A program made the translations under genes and the position numbers. A DNA stretch of 9,150 bases from Gammaproteobacteria bacterium (GTDB taxonomy: Bacteria > Pseudomonadota > Gammaproteobacteria > Steroidobacterales > Steroidobacteraceae): the NCBI GenBank assembly GCA_029857655.1, contig JAOUGR010000070.1, positions 1-9,150 of the forward strand. Direction: 5' to 3'. Under the pieces are notes generated by a model that did not search any database, had not been told where the DNA came from, and saw only the letters and a list, made by a program, of their open reading frames with translations. Positions 1 through 6,932 of the stretch are shown here, one piece after another; position 1 is the first letter of the stretch, and the number at the start of each line of letters is the position of its first letter.

Positions 1-521
1 GCCTGCTTCTCCCCGAGCAGCTCCACGTAGACGCCGGCGAGCAGCCAGCTGTCCATCAGCGCGCCGTGCTTGGTGCGCTTGGAACTGTCGATGCCGTAGC
101 GTTTGCAGAGCGCATCGAGGCTGTTGCGCTGCCCGGGGTGCATGCGGCGCGCGAGCGCCAGCGTGTCGAGCACGGGGCAGCATTCCGCAATCGTCCTGCC
201 CGCCCCGGTCCTGGCGAGTTCGGCGTCCAGGAAACCGACGTCGAATGGCGCATTGTGGATGACCAGCTCGGCGCCGGCGATGAATTCGAGCAGCTCGCCT
301 GAAACCTCGGCGAAACGAGGCTGGCCCGCGAGGAATTGGTCGGTGATGCCGTGCACCGCGAGCGCCCCCGCCTCGACTTCGCGCTCCGGCCGCAGGTAGC
401 GATGCCATGTGCGCCCGCTCGGTCGCCTGTGGAGAAGTTCCACACAGCCGATCTCGATGATGCGGTGCCCTTCCGAGAGTTCGAGCCCCGTGGTTTCAGT
501 GTCAAGCACGATCTGGCGCAC
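1..521 (-). CDS. dnaQ: DNA polymerase III epsilon subunit (3'-5' proofreading exonuclease), partial
   Basis: This is the proofreading subunit of the replicative polymerase core, which removes misincorporated 3' nucleotides. The visible 173 residues hold the whole DEDDh exonuclease domain: Exo I is DTETTG (D7, E9), Exo II is HNAPFDVGFLD (D94), and Exo III is KHGALMD (H152, D157). These match E. coli D12, E14, D103, H162 and D167. The gene runs off the left edge. Family members are usually about 230-245 residues, so the C-terminal segment that binds the polymerase alpha subunit is outside the window. There is no ATG near the start. I chose GTG at 521 because it gives MRQIVLDTETTG, close to the usual N-terminus. 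TTG at 530 is the in-frame alternative. No clear Shine-Dalgarno precedes either. The gene follows rnhA on the same strand after a short gap and in the same frame, so it is probably cotranscribed and may be translationally coupled. Confidence 0.95.
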   Translation of the reverse strand, partial: MRQIVLDTETTGLELSEGHRIIEIGCVELLHRRPSGRTWHRYLRPEREVEAGALAVHGITDQFLAGQPRFAEVSGELLEFIAGAELVIHNAPFDVGFLDAELARTGAGRTIAECCPVLDTLALARRMHPGQRNSLDALCKRYGIDSSKRTKHGALMDSWLLAGVYVELLGEKQ

Positions 522-545
522 GATTCGCAAGGATACCAGAGCAGG

Positions 546-980
546 CTAGCGGATTTCGTCGATGCCGCTGTTTGCGAGCAGGTCAGCGCGTTCATTTTCA
601 GGGTGGCCGTCGTGGCCACGCACCCAGTGCCACTCAATGTCGTGAATTGCCGCGAGTTCTTCGAGACGCAGCCAGAGATCCTGGTTCTTGACCGGCTTGC
701 GATCTGCGGTCCGCCACCCGCGTCGTTTCCAGTTTGCGAGCCATTCGGTGATACCCAGGCGCAGGTACTGCGAGTCGGTATAGAGCGAGACCTTGCAGCG
801 CTCCCTGAGGGCCTCGAGGGACCGAATCGCCGCTGTCATTTCCATTCGGTTGTTGGTCGTCGCGGGATCGCTACCATAGATCTCGCGCTCGCGCCCGCCG
901 GCTCGCAGGATGGCGCCCCAGCCGCCCGGGCCGGGATTGCCGCGACAGGCGCCGTCCGTGAAGATCTCGACGTGAGTCAA
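546..980 (-). CDS. rnhA: Ribonuclease HI
   Basis: This enzyme cuts the RNA strand of RNA-DNA hybrids in the cytoplasm, removing R-loops and primers with a two-metal mechanism. At 144 residues it is close to the E. coli enzyme (155). All catalytic residues are visible: D9 in FTDGAC, E47 in NNRMEM, D69 in YTDSQY and D133 in ERAD, with the flexible-loop H123 in VRGHDG. Each lies one residue before its E. coli counterpart (D10, E48, D70, D134, H124). The basic handle (WKRRGW, about residues 84-89) is present. The start is TTG at 980, which overlaps the TGA of the upstream methyltransferase gene (979-977) in a TTGA junction. I see no Shine-Dalgarno, so translation probably depends on coupling to that gene. 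The stop is TAG at 548-546, and dnaQ continues in the same frame just after it. The set and order are those of a conserved gammaproteobacterial cluster. Confidence 0.96.
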   Translation of the reverse strand: MTHVEIFTDGACRGNPGPGGWGAILRAGGREREIYGSDPATTNNRMEMTAAIRSLEALRERCKVSLYTDSQYLRLGITEWLANWKRRGWRTADRKPVKNQDLWLRLEELAAIHDIEWHWVRGHDGHPENERADLLANSGIDEIR

Positions 981-1702
981 GATGCGCGCCGCGCGGCAGG
1001 TTCGGCGACACCGATCACCGCCGTTCGCATGCGGCTACGCTGGCGCACAGGTGTCATCGAATGCACGCGCTTGCGCGCATGCAGGAGGTAGGCGCCGGAC
1101 AGGCGCGGCCAGGCACGGCGCCCGATCCGCTCGAGCCAGCCGCGGGCCTTGGCGGTATGCAGGCTGCGCAGCGGCGGTGCGTAGAGAAATCGCTCGGCGG
1201 CACCAACCTCGAAACCCAGCAACTTGAGCCAGTCCGCCAGCCGTCTTTCGGAGATCGTGCGCCTGAGTCCGGGCGGAGAACCGCCGCGCGTGAAGGCATC
1301 GCGCAACGACCAGCTGCCAAGCGGTTCGAATCCGAGCACCAGCAGCTCGCCCTCGCCCCGCAACACGCGCGCGACTTCGCGCAACACCTCATGCGGATCG
1401 GGCTCGAACTCGAGCGTGTGCGGAAGCAGCATCACGTCGACACTGTCCGATTGCAGCGGCAGTGCCGCAGGCTCCGCGATGAGCGCGGCACCTGATGCGC
1501 CCGGCATCGCGATCAGCGCAGCGCGGCGCGTGCGCGCATGCGCCAGGAATGCATCGTGCTCGCCCCAGGCGCCGATCTGCACGCAATAGAGCCCGAATGC
1601 GCATTCGAGCGAGTCGCCCACCCGCTCGCGCTCCTGCTCGAGCAGGATCCGGCCGAGCGGCCCTGCCAGCCACTCGCCTCTGTCCCTCGGGTGGGCATTC
1701 AT
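977..1702 (-). CDS. yafS: YafS-type class I SAM-dependent methyltransferase, substrate unknown
   Basis: This is a predicted cytoplasmic methyltransferase of the methyltransferase-11 type, 241 residues. It matches E. coli YafS as I remember it in length, order of motifs and location between gloB and rnhA. Visible landmarks are an N-terminal [14 protein letters not shown] helix, VQIGAWGE at 41-48 where the SAM-binding glycine loop should lie, [19 protein letters not shown] at 81-99 (motifs II-III), the [19 protein letters not shown] stretch, and [11 protein letters not shown] at 124-134. The family's basic C-terminal tail ([18 protein letters not shown]) is present. The glycine loop lacks the usual acidic-GxGxG pattern, so SAM binding may be atypical or lost; E. 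coli YafS has a similar degenerate loop (KIGNL). The start is ATG at 1702 with no Shine-Dalgarno. The gene overlaps rnhA and is first in the minus-strand run. The family assignment is firm, but no substrate can be inferred. Confidence 0.85.
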   Translation of the reverse strand: MNAHPRDRGEWLAGPLGRILLEQERERVGDSLECAFGLYCVQIGAWGEHDAFLAHARTRRAALIAMPGASGAALIAEPAALPLQSDSVDVMLLPHTLEFEPDPHEVLREVARVLRGEGELLVLGFEPLGSWSLRDAFTRGGSPPGLRRTISERRLADWLKLLGFEVGAAERFLYAPPLRSLHTAKARGWLERIGRRAWPRLSGAYLLHARKRVHSMTPVRQRSRMRTAVIGVAEPAARRAS

Positions 1703-1760
1703 GTCGAGAGCATACTAAGATTGCCCGTCTCCGCAACGGCCACGGCCGTCAGGGCGAACC
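1703..1760. promoter_or_regulatory. Divergent intergenic region between yafS and gloB
   Basis: These 58 bases must carry the start signals of both runs, unless gloB or yafS is driven from inside the other gene. On the minus strand a TAGTAT hexamer (1717-1712) resembles a -10 box and lies about 10 bases before the yafS ATG, which would leave almost no leader. No convincing -35 is placed 17 bases upstream. On the plus strand AGGG at 1751-1754 lies six bases before the gloB TTG and is a reasonable ribosome site. I see no clear plus-strand -10/-35 pair. An ACGGCC direct repeat (1736-1741 and 1742-1747) ends in the palindrome ACGGCCGT, with no known meaning. Confidence 0.4.
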
Positions 1761-2543
1761 TTGGGAACACTTGACGTCAGGCCAATCCCTGCGCTGCAGG
1801 ATAACTACATCTGGCTGCTGCGCGGTCTCGCCGATCCGCATGCAGTAGCGGTCGTCGATCCTGGGGTGGCGGATCCGGTGATGCGCGTGCTCAGCGCTGA
1901 AGGCCTGCATCTCGATGCGATTCTGCTGACGCACCATCATGTCGATCATGTGGGCGGCGTCGTGGACCTGGTTGCCGAAACAGGCGCGGCCGTCTTTGGC
2001 CCGGCCCGGGAGCGCATGCCCCCCGTCGACGTCCACGGGCTCGCGGGCGGCGGCCGGGCGCCATTGCCGTCCCTCGGACTCCAGTTCAAGGTCATGGCTG
2101 TTCCCGGGCACACAGCAGGCCACATCGCCTATTTTGGCCATGGCGCAGTGTTCTGCGGCGACACGCTTTTCAGCGCGGGTTGCGGCCGGCTTTTTGAGGG
2201 CACAGCCACGCAGATGCTGGCCTCACTTGATGCCCTGGCAGATCTCCCGGACCCGACCCGGGTGTTCTGTGGCCATGAGTACACGGTCGCAAATCTTCGT
2301 TTTGCGATGGTCGTGGAACCCGGCAATTCCGATATTGTCGACTACGTCCGCCGGACCGAGGCCCAAAGGGCCGCCAGCCTCCCCACCCTGCCCTCAACCA
2401 TCGGGCTTGAGAAGCGCGTCAATCCTTTCCTTCGCAGCCGGCACGAGAATGTCCGGGCATCGGCTGAACGCCATGCCGGTGCGAGGCTGGCGACGCCGGT
2501 CGAAGTTTTTGCGGAGATCCGCAACTGGAAGGACAGGTTTTGA
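1761..2543 (+). CDS. gloB: Hydroxyacylglutathione hydrolase (glyoxalase II)
   Basis: This cytoplasmic metallo-beta-lactamase-fold enzyme hydrolyses S-lactoylglutathione to D-lactate and glutathione, the second step of methylglyoxal detoxification. All binuclear metal ligands are visible: H58, H60, D62 and H63 in THHHVDH, H117 in VPGHTAGH, D134 in FCGDTLF and H172 in CGHEYT. The glutathione-site segment SAGCGRLFEGT (138-148) and the C-terminal HAGD-type domain with RVNPFLR are present, so this is true glyoxalase II rather than a generic relative. Its 260 residues suit the family (E. coli 251). The only start that keeps the conserved N-terminus (IPALQDNYIW) is TTG at 1761, preceded by AGGG at a six-base distance. 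The TGA (2541-2543) shares its last base with the mltD ATG, so the two are likely translated in a coupled way. Confidence 0.96.
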   Translation: MGTLDVRPIPALQDNYIWLLRGLADPHAVAVVDPGVADPVMRVLSAEGLHLDAILLTHHHVDHVGGVVDLVAETGAAVFGPARERMPPVDVHGLAGGGRAPLPSLGLQFKVMAVPGHTAGHIAYFGHGAVFCGDTLFSAGCGRLFEGTATQMLASLDALADLPDPTRVFCGHEYTVANLRFAMVVEPGNSDIVDYVRRTEAQRAASLPTLPSTIGLEKRVNPFLRSRHENVRASAERHAGARLATPVEVFAEIRNWKDRF

Positions 2544-4156
2544 TGACAAAGGTGCAATCGGTGTTGATCCGCAACGCTGCCATCGCAGCCTGGGTGCTCT
2601 GCATGGCCGGTTGCGCCAGTGTTCCCGTGGATCATGGCGGGTCACTGCCCGATCCGGTGATCGTGAATGACCCGGCCGAGGGCCCAGACCTCGCAGAGGC
2701 CGAACTGCCGCCGCCTTTGTCGGTGCCCGAGCAGAACGCGCCGATCGACGATGCAGGGCCACCGGAGCCCATCGCATATGGCGACGTCTTTGATCGAATC
2801 CGCGAGAATCTGGCGCTGCCCGAAGCGGAGCACCGCCGCATCGAATCCGAGATCGCCTGGCTGAAGCGCAATCCCGATTATCTCGCCCGCGCGATGGGTC
2901 GCGCGCAGCGCTACCTCCATTACATCGTCGACGAAGTCGAGGCGCGCGGTCTGCCGGGCGAACTGGCGCTGCTGCCATTTGTCGAGAGTGCCTTCAATCC
3001 CTACGGGTACTCGCGCAGCCAGGCCGCGGGGTTGTGGCAGTTCATCGCTCCCACCGGCGAGCTCTACGGGCTCAAGCGCAACTACTGGCAGGACCAGCGT
3101 CGCGACGTACCGGAATCGACCCGCGCCGCCCTCCAATTCCTGATGTCCCTGTACCAGCGCTTCGATGGCGACTGGTTCCTTGCGATCGCTGCCTATAACT
3201 ATGGTGCGGGCAACGTACAGCGCGCCATCAACCGCAATCGTGCGCTGCGGCGTCACACGGATTTTTTCTCGCTGTCGCTGCCTGCCGAAACGCGAGCCTA
3301 TGTTCCCAAGCTGATCGCCATCGCGAGAATCGTCCAGGATCCTGCAGCGTATGGCCTGTTCATCTCGCCGATACCGGATGCGCCTTATTTTCGGGTCATT
3401 CAGACCGATGGACCCGTGGACCTGCGCCTGATGGCACAGCTGGCCGGTGTCGACACCGAGGAATTGCACGCGCTGAATCCGTCCTGGAATCGCTGGGTGA
3501 CGGATCCCGATGGTCCGCACCGGATGCTTATACCCGAGGTCGTCGCGGACGGCTTCGTCGTCCAGCTCGCGACGCTCGATGGGCCCGCGCGCGCTGGGCT
3601 CGGCATCCACACGGTCGCCGCCGGGGAATCCATCGCCTCGGTTGCGGGTCATTACAAGGTACCCGAGACCTACCTGAAGCGGATCAATGCCGGCGCCGCG
3701 ACCGACCTGCAACCGGGTCAGGAGTTGCTGGTGCCGGTCGGCAGTGTGGCGCAGTTGCGCGATGGCCTGGGTGCCGATCTCGAGCGCCGTATTTACCGCG
3801 TGCGCCCGGGCGATTCCCTGTGGAGCATTTCCCGCCGGAATCACATGTCTGTCTCCCGGCTCGCGCGCATGAACGGAATTTCGACCAGCGCTGTGCTGCA
3901 CCCGGGTCAGCGCCTGCAGGTGTCCGGCGCAGCGCCGGCCAGCGAAACCATGGCATCGGCGGCTGGAGATCCACCGGCATCGGGCCACGTGAAATACACG
4001 GTCAGGAGTGGCGATACGCTTTCGGAGATCGCGCGCCGTTTTGCGGTCACGGTTCGGCAATTGCAGGGCTGGAACAACATGGGCAGCAGCACCACCCTGC
4101 GGGCCGGCCAGCGGCTCACCATCCGCGTGGGTAACAATACGGGCGTCGGCGGCTGA
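2543..4156 (+). CDS. mltD: Membrane-bound lytic murein transglycosylase D, lipoprotein with three LysM repeats
   Basis: This enzyme cleaves the MurNAc-GlcNAc bond of peptidoglycan to give 1,6-anhydro ends, acting in wall turnover. From ATG at 2543 the protein is 537 residues. It has a lipoprotein signal with hydrophobic core and AGC box (C24; the -3 residue is Met, slightly atypical, and +2 is Ala, which suits outer-membrane sorting). A proline- and acid-rich linker follows at about 30-75. The SLT domain covers about 125-250, with catalytic E148 in LPFVESAFNP, then AAGLWQF and AAYNYGAGN. Three LysM repeats follow at about 357-400 (divergent: VAAGESIASVA), 418-461 (VRPGDSLWSIS) and 494-529 (VRSGDTLSEIA). 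As I recall E. coli MltD is 452 residues, so this is a longer form. TTG at 2540 is in frame but ATG is preferred. fabI follows after 18 bases, suggesting one transcript with gloB. Confidence 0.94.
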   Translation: MTKVQSVLIRNAAIAAWVLCMAGCASVPVDHGGSLPDPVIVNDPAEGPDLAEAELPPPLSVPEQNAPIDDAGPPEPIAYGDVFDRIRENLALPEAEHRRIESEIAWLKRNPDYLARAMGRAQRYLHYIVDEVEARGLPGELALLPFVESAFNPYGYSRSQAAGLWQFIAPTGELYGLKRNYWQDQRRDVPESTRAALQFLMSLYQRFDGDWFLAIAAYNYGAGNVQRAINRNRALRRHTDFFSLSLPAETRAYVPKLIAIARIVQDPAAYGLFISPIPDAPYFRVIQTDGPVDLRLMAQLAGVDTEELHALNPSWNRWVTDPDGPHRMLIPEVVADGFVVQLATLDGPARAGLGIHTVAAGESIASVAGHYKVPETYLKRINAGAATDLQPGQELLVPVGSVAQLRDGLGADLERRIYRVRPGDSLWSISRRNHMSVSRLARMNGISTSAVLHPGQRLQVSGAAPASETMASAAGDPPASGHVKYTVRSGDTLSEIARRFAVTVRQLQGWNNMGSSTTLRAGQRLTIRVGNNTGVGG

Positions 4157-4164
4157 ATTCGACT

Positions 4165-4170
4165 GGGGGA
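4165..4170 (+). promoter_or_regulatory. Shine-Dalgarno of fabI
   Basis: GGGGGA lies four bases before the fabI ATG at 4175, inside the 18-base gap after the mltD stop. This purine-rich site supports that start, and the gap leaves no room for a full promoter of its own. Confidence 0.55.
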
Positions 4171-4174
4171 TTGC

Positions 4175-4960
4175 ATGGGTTTCCTGACCGGCAAGAAGGC
4201 ACTGATCGTGGGCCTCGCGACCGACCGCTCGATCGCCTGGGGCATAGCCCAGGCCATGAAGCGAGAAGGCGCGGAACTCGCTTTCACCTATCAGAATGAC
4301 CGCATCAAGGACCGTGTCGTCGGACATGCCGGCGAGCTGGGTTCGAAGCTGGTGATGCCGATGGACGTCGGCATCGACGCCGAAATCGATGCGGCATTTT
4401 CACGGCTGCAGTCGGAGTGGGGCGCGCTGGACGTCATCGTGCATTCGGTCGCGTTCGCCCCGCGCGAGGCGCTGACCGGCGGATTCGTCGAGAGCACGAC
4501 CCGCGAGGCGTTTGCGCAGGCCCACGATGTGTCGAGTTACAGCCTGACGGCGCTGGCACGGGCCGGGCTACCGCTGATGAATGGCCGGGCCGGCGCGCTG
4601 CTGACGATGTCCTACCTCGGCGCCGTGCGCTCAATCCCTTCCTACAATGTCATGGGCCTCGCCAAGGCAAGCCTCGAGGCCAATGTGCGTTTCCTGGCCG
4701 CGGACCTGGGCCCACGGGGCATTCGCGCCAACGCGATCTCGGCCGGCCCGATCAAGACGCTCGCAGCCGCCGGCATACCGGGCTTCCGCAAGATGCTGCA
4801 CCACGTCGAACAAATGGCGCCGCTCAAGCGCAGCGTCACGATCCAGGACGTCGGCAATGCAGCCGCATTCCTGTGTTCCGACCTGGCGGCCGGGATCACG
4901 GGAGAGACGCTCTACGTCGACGCAGGCTATAGCCACGTCGGCATGAGCTTCCCGGAGTAG
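4175..4960 (+). CDS. fabI: Enoyl-[acyl-carrier-protein] reductase, FabI type
   Basis: This is the last reductive step of each elongation cycle of type II fatty acid synthesis, reducing trans-2-enoyl-ACP with NAD(P)H. It is a short-chain dehydrogenase-fold cytoplasmic enzyme of 261 residues (E. coli 262). The divergent FabI nucleotide-binding motif [12 protein letters not shown] (12-23) replaces the classic GxxxGxG. Catalytic residues lie in [14 protein letters not shown] (Y147, Y157) and [13 protein letters not shown] (K164), matching E. coli Y146, Y156 and K163. The substrate loop [13 protein letters not shown] and the C-terminal [15 protein letters not shown] are typical. Position 93 (HSVAFAP) is Ala where E. 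coli has Gly93, a residue tied to triclosan and diazaborine sensitivity. The N-terminus [13 protein letters not shown] matches the family. It is last in the plus-strand run and converges on ppiD. Confidence 0.96.
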   Translation: MGFLTGKKALIVGLATDRSIAWGIAQAMKREGAELAFTYQNDRIKDRVVGHAGELGSKLVMPMDVGIDAEIDAAFSRLQSEWGALDVIVHSVAFAPREALTGGFVESTTREAFAQAHDVSSYSLTALARAGLPLMNGRAGALLTMSYLGAVRSIPSYNVMGLAKASLEANVRFLAADLGPRGIRANAISAGPIKTLAAAGIPGFRKMLHHVEQMAPLKRSVTIQDVGNAAAFLCSDLAAGITGETLYVDAGYSHVGMSFPE

Positions 4961-5027
4961 TGCCGGCGCGGGGCGGGGAAAGGTGGGAAGACTCGGCGGG
5001 CGCTGTCGAATTACCCGGGAACCGCGA
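4961..5027. other. Convergent fabI/ppiD junction with G-rich tract
   Basis: This is the 67-base gap between two stop codons. It starts with plus-strand G runs at 4970-4973, 4975-4978, 4985-4987 and 4998-5000. I looked for an intrinsic terminator for either gene and found no stem followed by a T run on either strand. Termination may be Rho-dependent, or the G-rich 3' end may fold in another way. Confidence 0.4.
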
Positions 5028-6932
5028 TCACTGGAAGACCTGCGCGTTGACGTCGACATCCGCCGCCGCGCGCATTGCCCTCACATAAGCTGACGCGTCC
5101 GCCAGGTTCGCGCTATTGCGCGCATTTTCAAGCGCCCGCTGGCGCTCGGCCGGCGAAAGTGTCGCGAGCGCACCGGTCCTGACCGCACTCATCATCCAGA
5201 CCACGGCATCGCCGGTGGCGAGCTGCGCCGTTCCGAATCTTGGCCTTCCTTCCGGCCGCGCGGCTGCGAATGCCTCACGCTTGATCTCCACCGCCACCGA
5301 TGCATCGTCGCGGCGCACCAGCCTCGGCTGAATGCCCGCCGTCTCCGCGACACCGGCTCGCCATGGCCTGGTCATGACTGCCCAGTCGCCTCCGCCCGAC
5401 AACTCCGTCGCGACCGCGGTCGCTTTCTCGGAGGCAAGACGCTGCGCTTCCTGCAGCTGCGCCGCGACCGCAACCTGGTCGCGCACTTGCTCGAATGGCC
5501 GCGGGCGGGCTGGATCATGAGACGTCACGTGCACGGAAACGACGCGGCCCTCGCCGAGTTCGACGGTCCGCAGCTCGCCGCCGGACAACACCTCCGCCGA
5601 GAACACCGCATCGACCAGCTCCGGGTTTCCGCCCAGCTCCCCGCCGCCCTGGCGCGTGAATCGCTCGACGCGCTTCACGGAAAGATTCATTTTCGCGGCG
5701 ACTTCGGCAAGATTGCCGGCCGACTCGAATGACAGCGTGTCGAGCATTTCCTGCTGGTCGCCGAACTGCTTCTCGACTTCGGCGCGTTGCAATTCCGGCT
5801 CGATCTGCGCCCTGACTTCATCGAACGATCGTGTGATGTCAGGCTCGGCCTGCTCGAGGCGGATCACGTGCCAGCCGAATTCTGTTCGCACCGGCTCGTG
5901 TGTTTCGCCGGGCTGCATTTCCCAGACCGCGTCGCCAAATGCGGGAACGTAGTCGCTGCGCAGCGCCCAGCCCAGGTCGCCACCGGCGCCTGCCGATCCT
6001 GCGTCGTCCGACAGCTCGCGCGCCAGCGCGGCGAAATCCTCTCCCCCACGTGTCCGCTCGAAGACGTTTCTTGCCTTGGCTTCGGCCGCGGCTTCATCGT
6101 CCTTGATCGAGATCAGGATGTGCCGCACATGGCGCCGGCCGGCCGTGGAGAAGCGTTCCTTGTTGGCCTCGTAATACTCCCGAAGCTGGTCTTCGCCGGG
6201 GGCAACGTTGGACGCCAGCGACTCGATATTGAGTTCGATGTATTCGATGGCCGCCTGTTCCTCGGTCATGTAGAGCGACTGGTGGCCGTCGTAGTAGGCC
6301 TTGAGCCCAGTCTCGTCGAGCGCCACCAGGCGCTGGAATTCCGCGGCCGGCATGACGGCCCAGGCGATCTCCCGGGTTTCATCGAGCAGAGCAACGCGCC
6401 GCTCCACTTCGCCCGGCAGCACGAAGGTCGAGCTTGAAATTCCGCGGTCGAGCTGCAGTGCCAGCGTATGTTCGCGCTGCTCTGCTTCAAACTGTTCCGG
6501 TCGCAGCCCGGCGCCACGCAGCGCCGCGTGATAGGCATCGGGCGAGAACTTGCCGGCAACCTGGAATGCCGGGATCAGCTGGATGTTTTCGAGAACCTGC
6601 TCGTCGCTGGCGGCAAACCGCAGCTTCTGCGTGCGTTGCCGCACCAGCTCGCTGCGCACGGCCTGTTCGAGCGCGCGGTTCTGTAACTGTGTGCGGACCT
6701 CTTCGGGAACCCCCGCCGCTCCAAAGGCCGCCTGGTAACGCGACATCTCGTCCTGGTACTGGCGGCGCACGCTTTCGACGTCAACCTCCTTGCCATTGAC
6801 CTCGATACCCTGAGCCATGGTGAAGCCGCCGACTTTGACTTCCACGCCCCAGAATACGAAGACGACGCCCAGCGCACCCAGGATGACGACCGCAAATACG
6901 CCTCTCAGCTTGTCGTGAATAGTCTGCAGCAT
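5028..6932 (-). CDS. ppiD: Membrane-anchored periplasmic folding factor, PpiD/SurA-like peptidyl-prolyl isomerase
   Basis: PpiD is anchored in the inner membrane with its bulk in the periplasm, where it assists newly exported proteins near the Sec translocon. The protein has 634 residues (E. coli 623). One membrane segment covers about 11-30 (VFAVVILGALGVVFVFWGV) after a short basic start. The SurA-N-like chaperone region follows (about 40-260), then a parvulin domain at about 266-360 with RHILISI (H271), SDDAGSAGAGGDLGW, F332 and FGWHVIRLE (H355). The C-terminal part (about 370-634) is a second chaperone-like region rich in charged helices. Unlike E. coli PpiD, whose domain lacks the key histidines and is reported inactive, this one keeps canonical parvulin residues. 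The start is ATG at 6932; I see no Shine-Dalgarno. It is convergent with fabI and divergent from the S9 peptidase. Confidence 0.93.
   Translation of the reverse strand: MLQTIHDKLRGVFAVVILGALGVVFVFWGVEVKVGGFTMAQGIEVNGKEVDVESVRRQYQDEMSRYQAAFGAAGVPEEVRTQLQNRALEQAVRSELVRQRTQKLRFAASDEQVLENIQLIPAFQVAGKFSPDAYHAALRGAGLRPEQFEAEQREHTLALQLDRGISSSTFVLPGEVERRVALLDETREIAWAVMPAAEFQRLVALDETGLKAYYDGHQSLYMTEEQAAIEYIELNIESLASNVAPGEDQLREYYEANKERFSTAGRRHVRHILISIKDDEAAAEAKARNVFERTRGGEDFAALARELSDDAGSAGAGGDLGWALRSDYVPAFGDAVWEMQPGETHEPVRTEFGWHVIRLEQAEPDITRSFDEVRAQIEPELQRAEVEKQFGDQQEMLDTLSFESAGNLAEVAAKMNLSVKRVERFTRQGGGELGGNPELVDAVFSAEVLSGGELRTVELGEGRVVSVHVTSHDPARPRPFEQVRDQVAVAAQLQEAQRLASEKATAVATELSGGGDWAVMTRPWRAGVAETAGIQPRLVRRDDASVAVEIKREAFAAARPEGRPRFGTAQLATGDAVVWMMSAVRTGALATLSPAERQRALENARNSANLADASAYVRAMRAAADVDVNAQVFQ

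Noticed and set aside
336..1091. A 251-codon plus-strand open frame opposite dnaQ, rnhA and the end of yafS
   Set aside because: It crosses three well-supported minus-strand genes, has no domain signal and no ribosome site, and is explained by GC-driven lack of stops.
2540..2542. TTG one codon before the mltD ATG as the start
   Set aside because: The ATG at 2543 is stronger and gives a normal lipoprotein signal; the TTG adds one residue and no better ribosome site.
2642..4327. A 561-codon open frame on the minus strand opposite mltD and the start of fabI
   Set aside because: It is a shadow frame in GC-rich coding DNA. The plus strand holds clear catalytic motifs across the same span, while the minus-frame protein shows no recognisable domain, membrane segment or family pattern.
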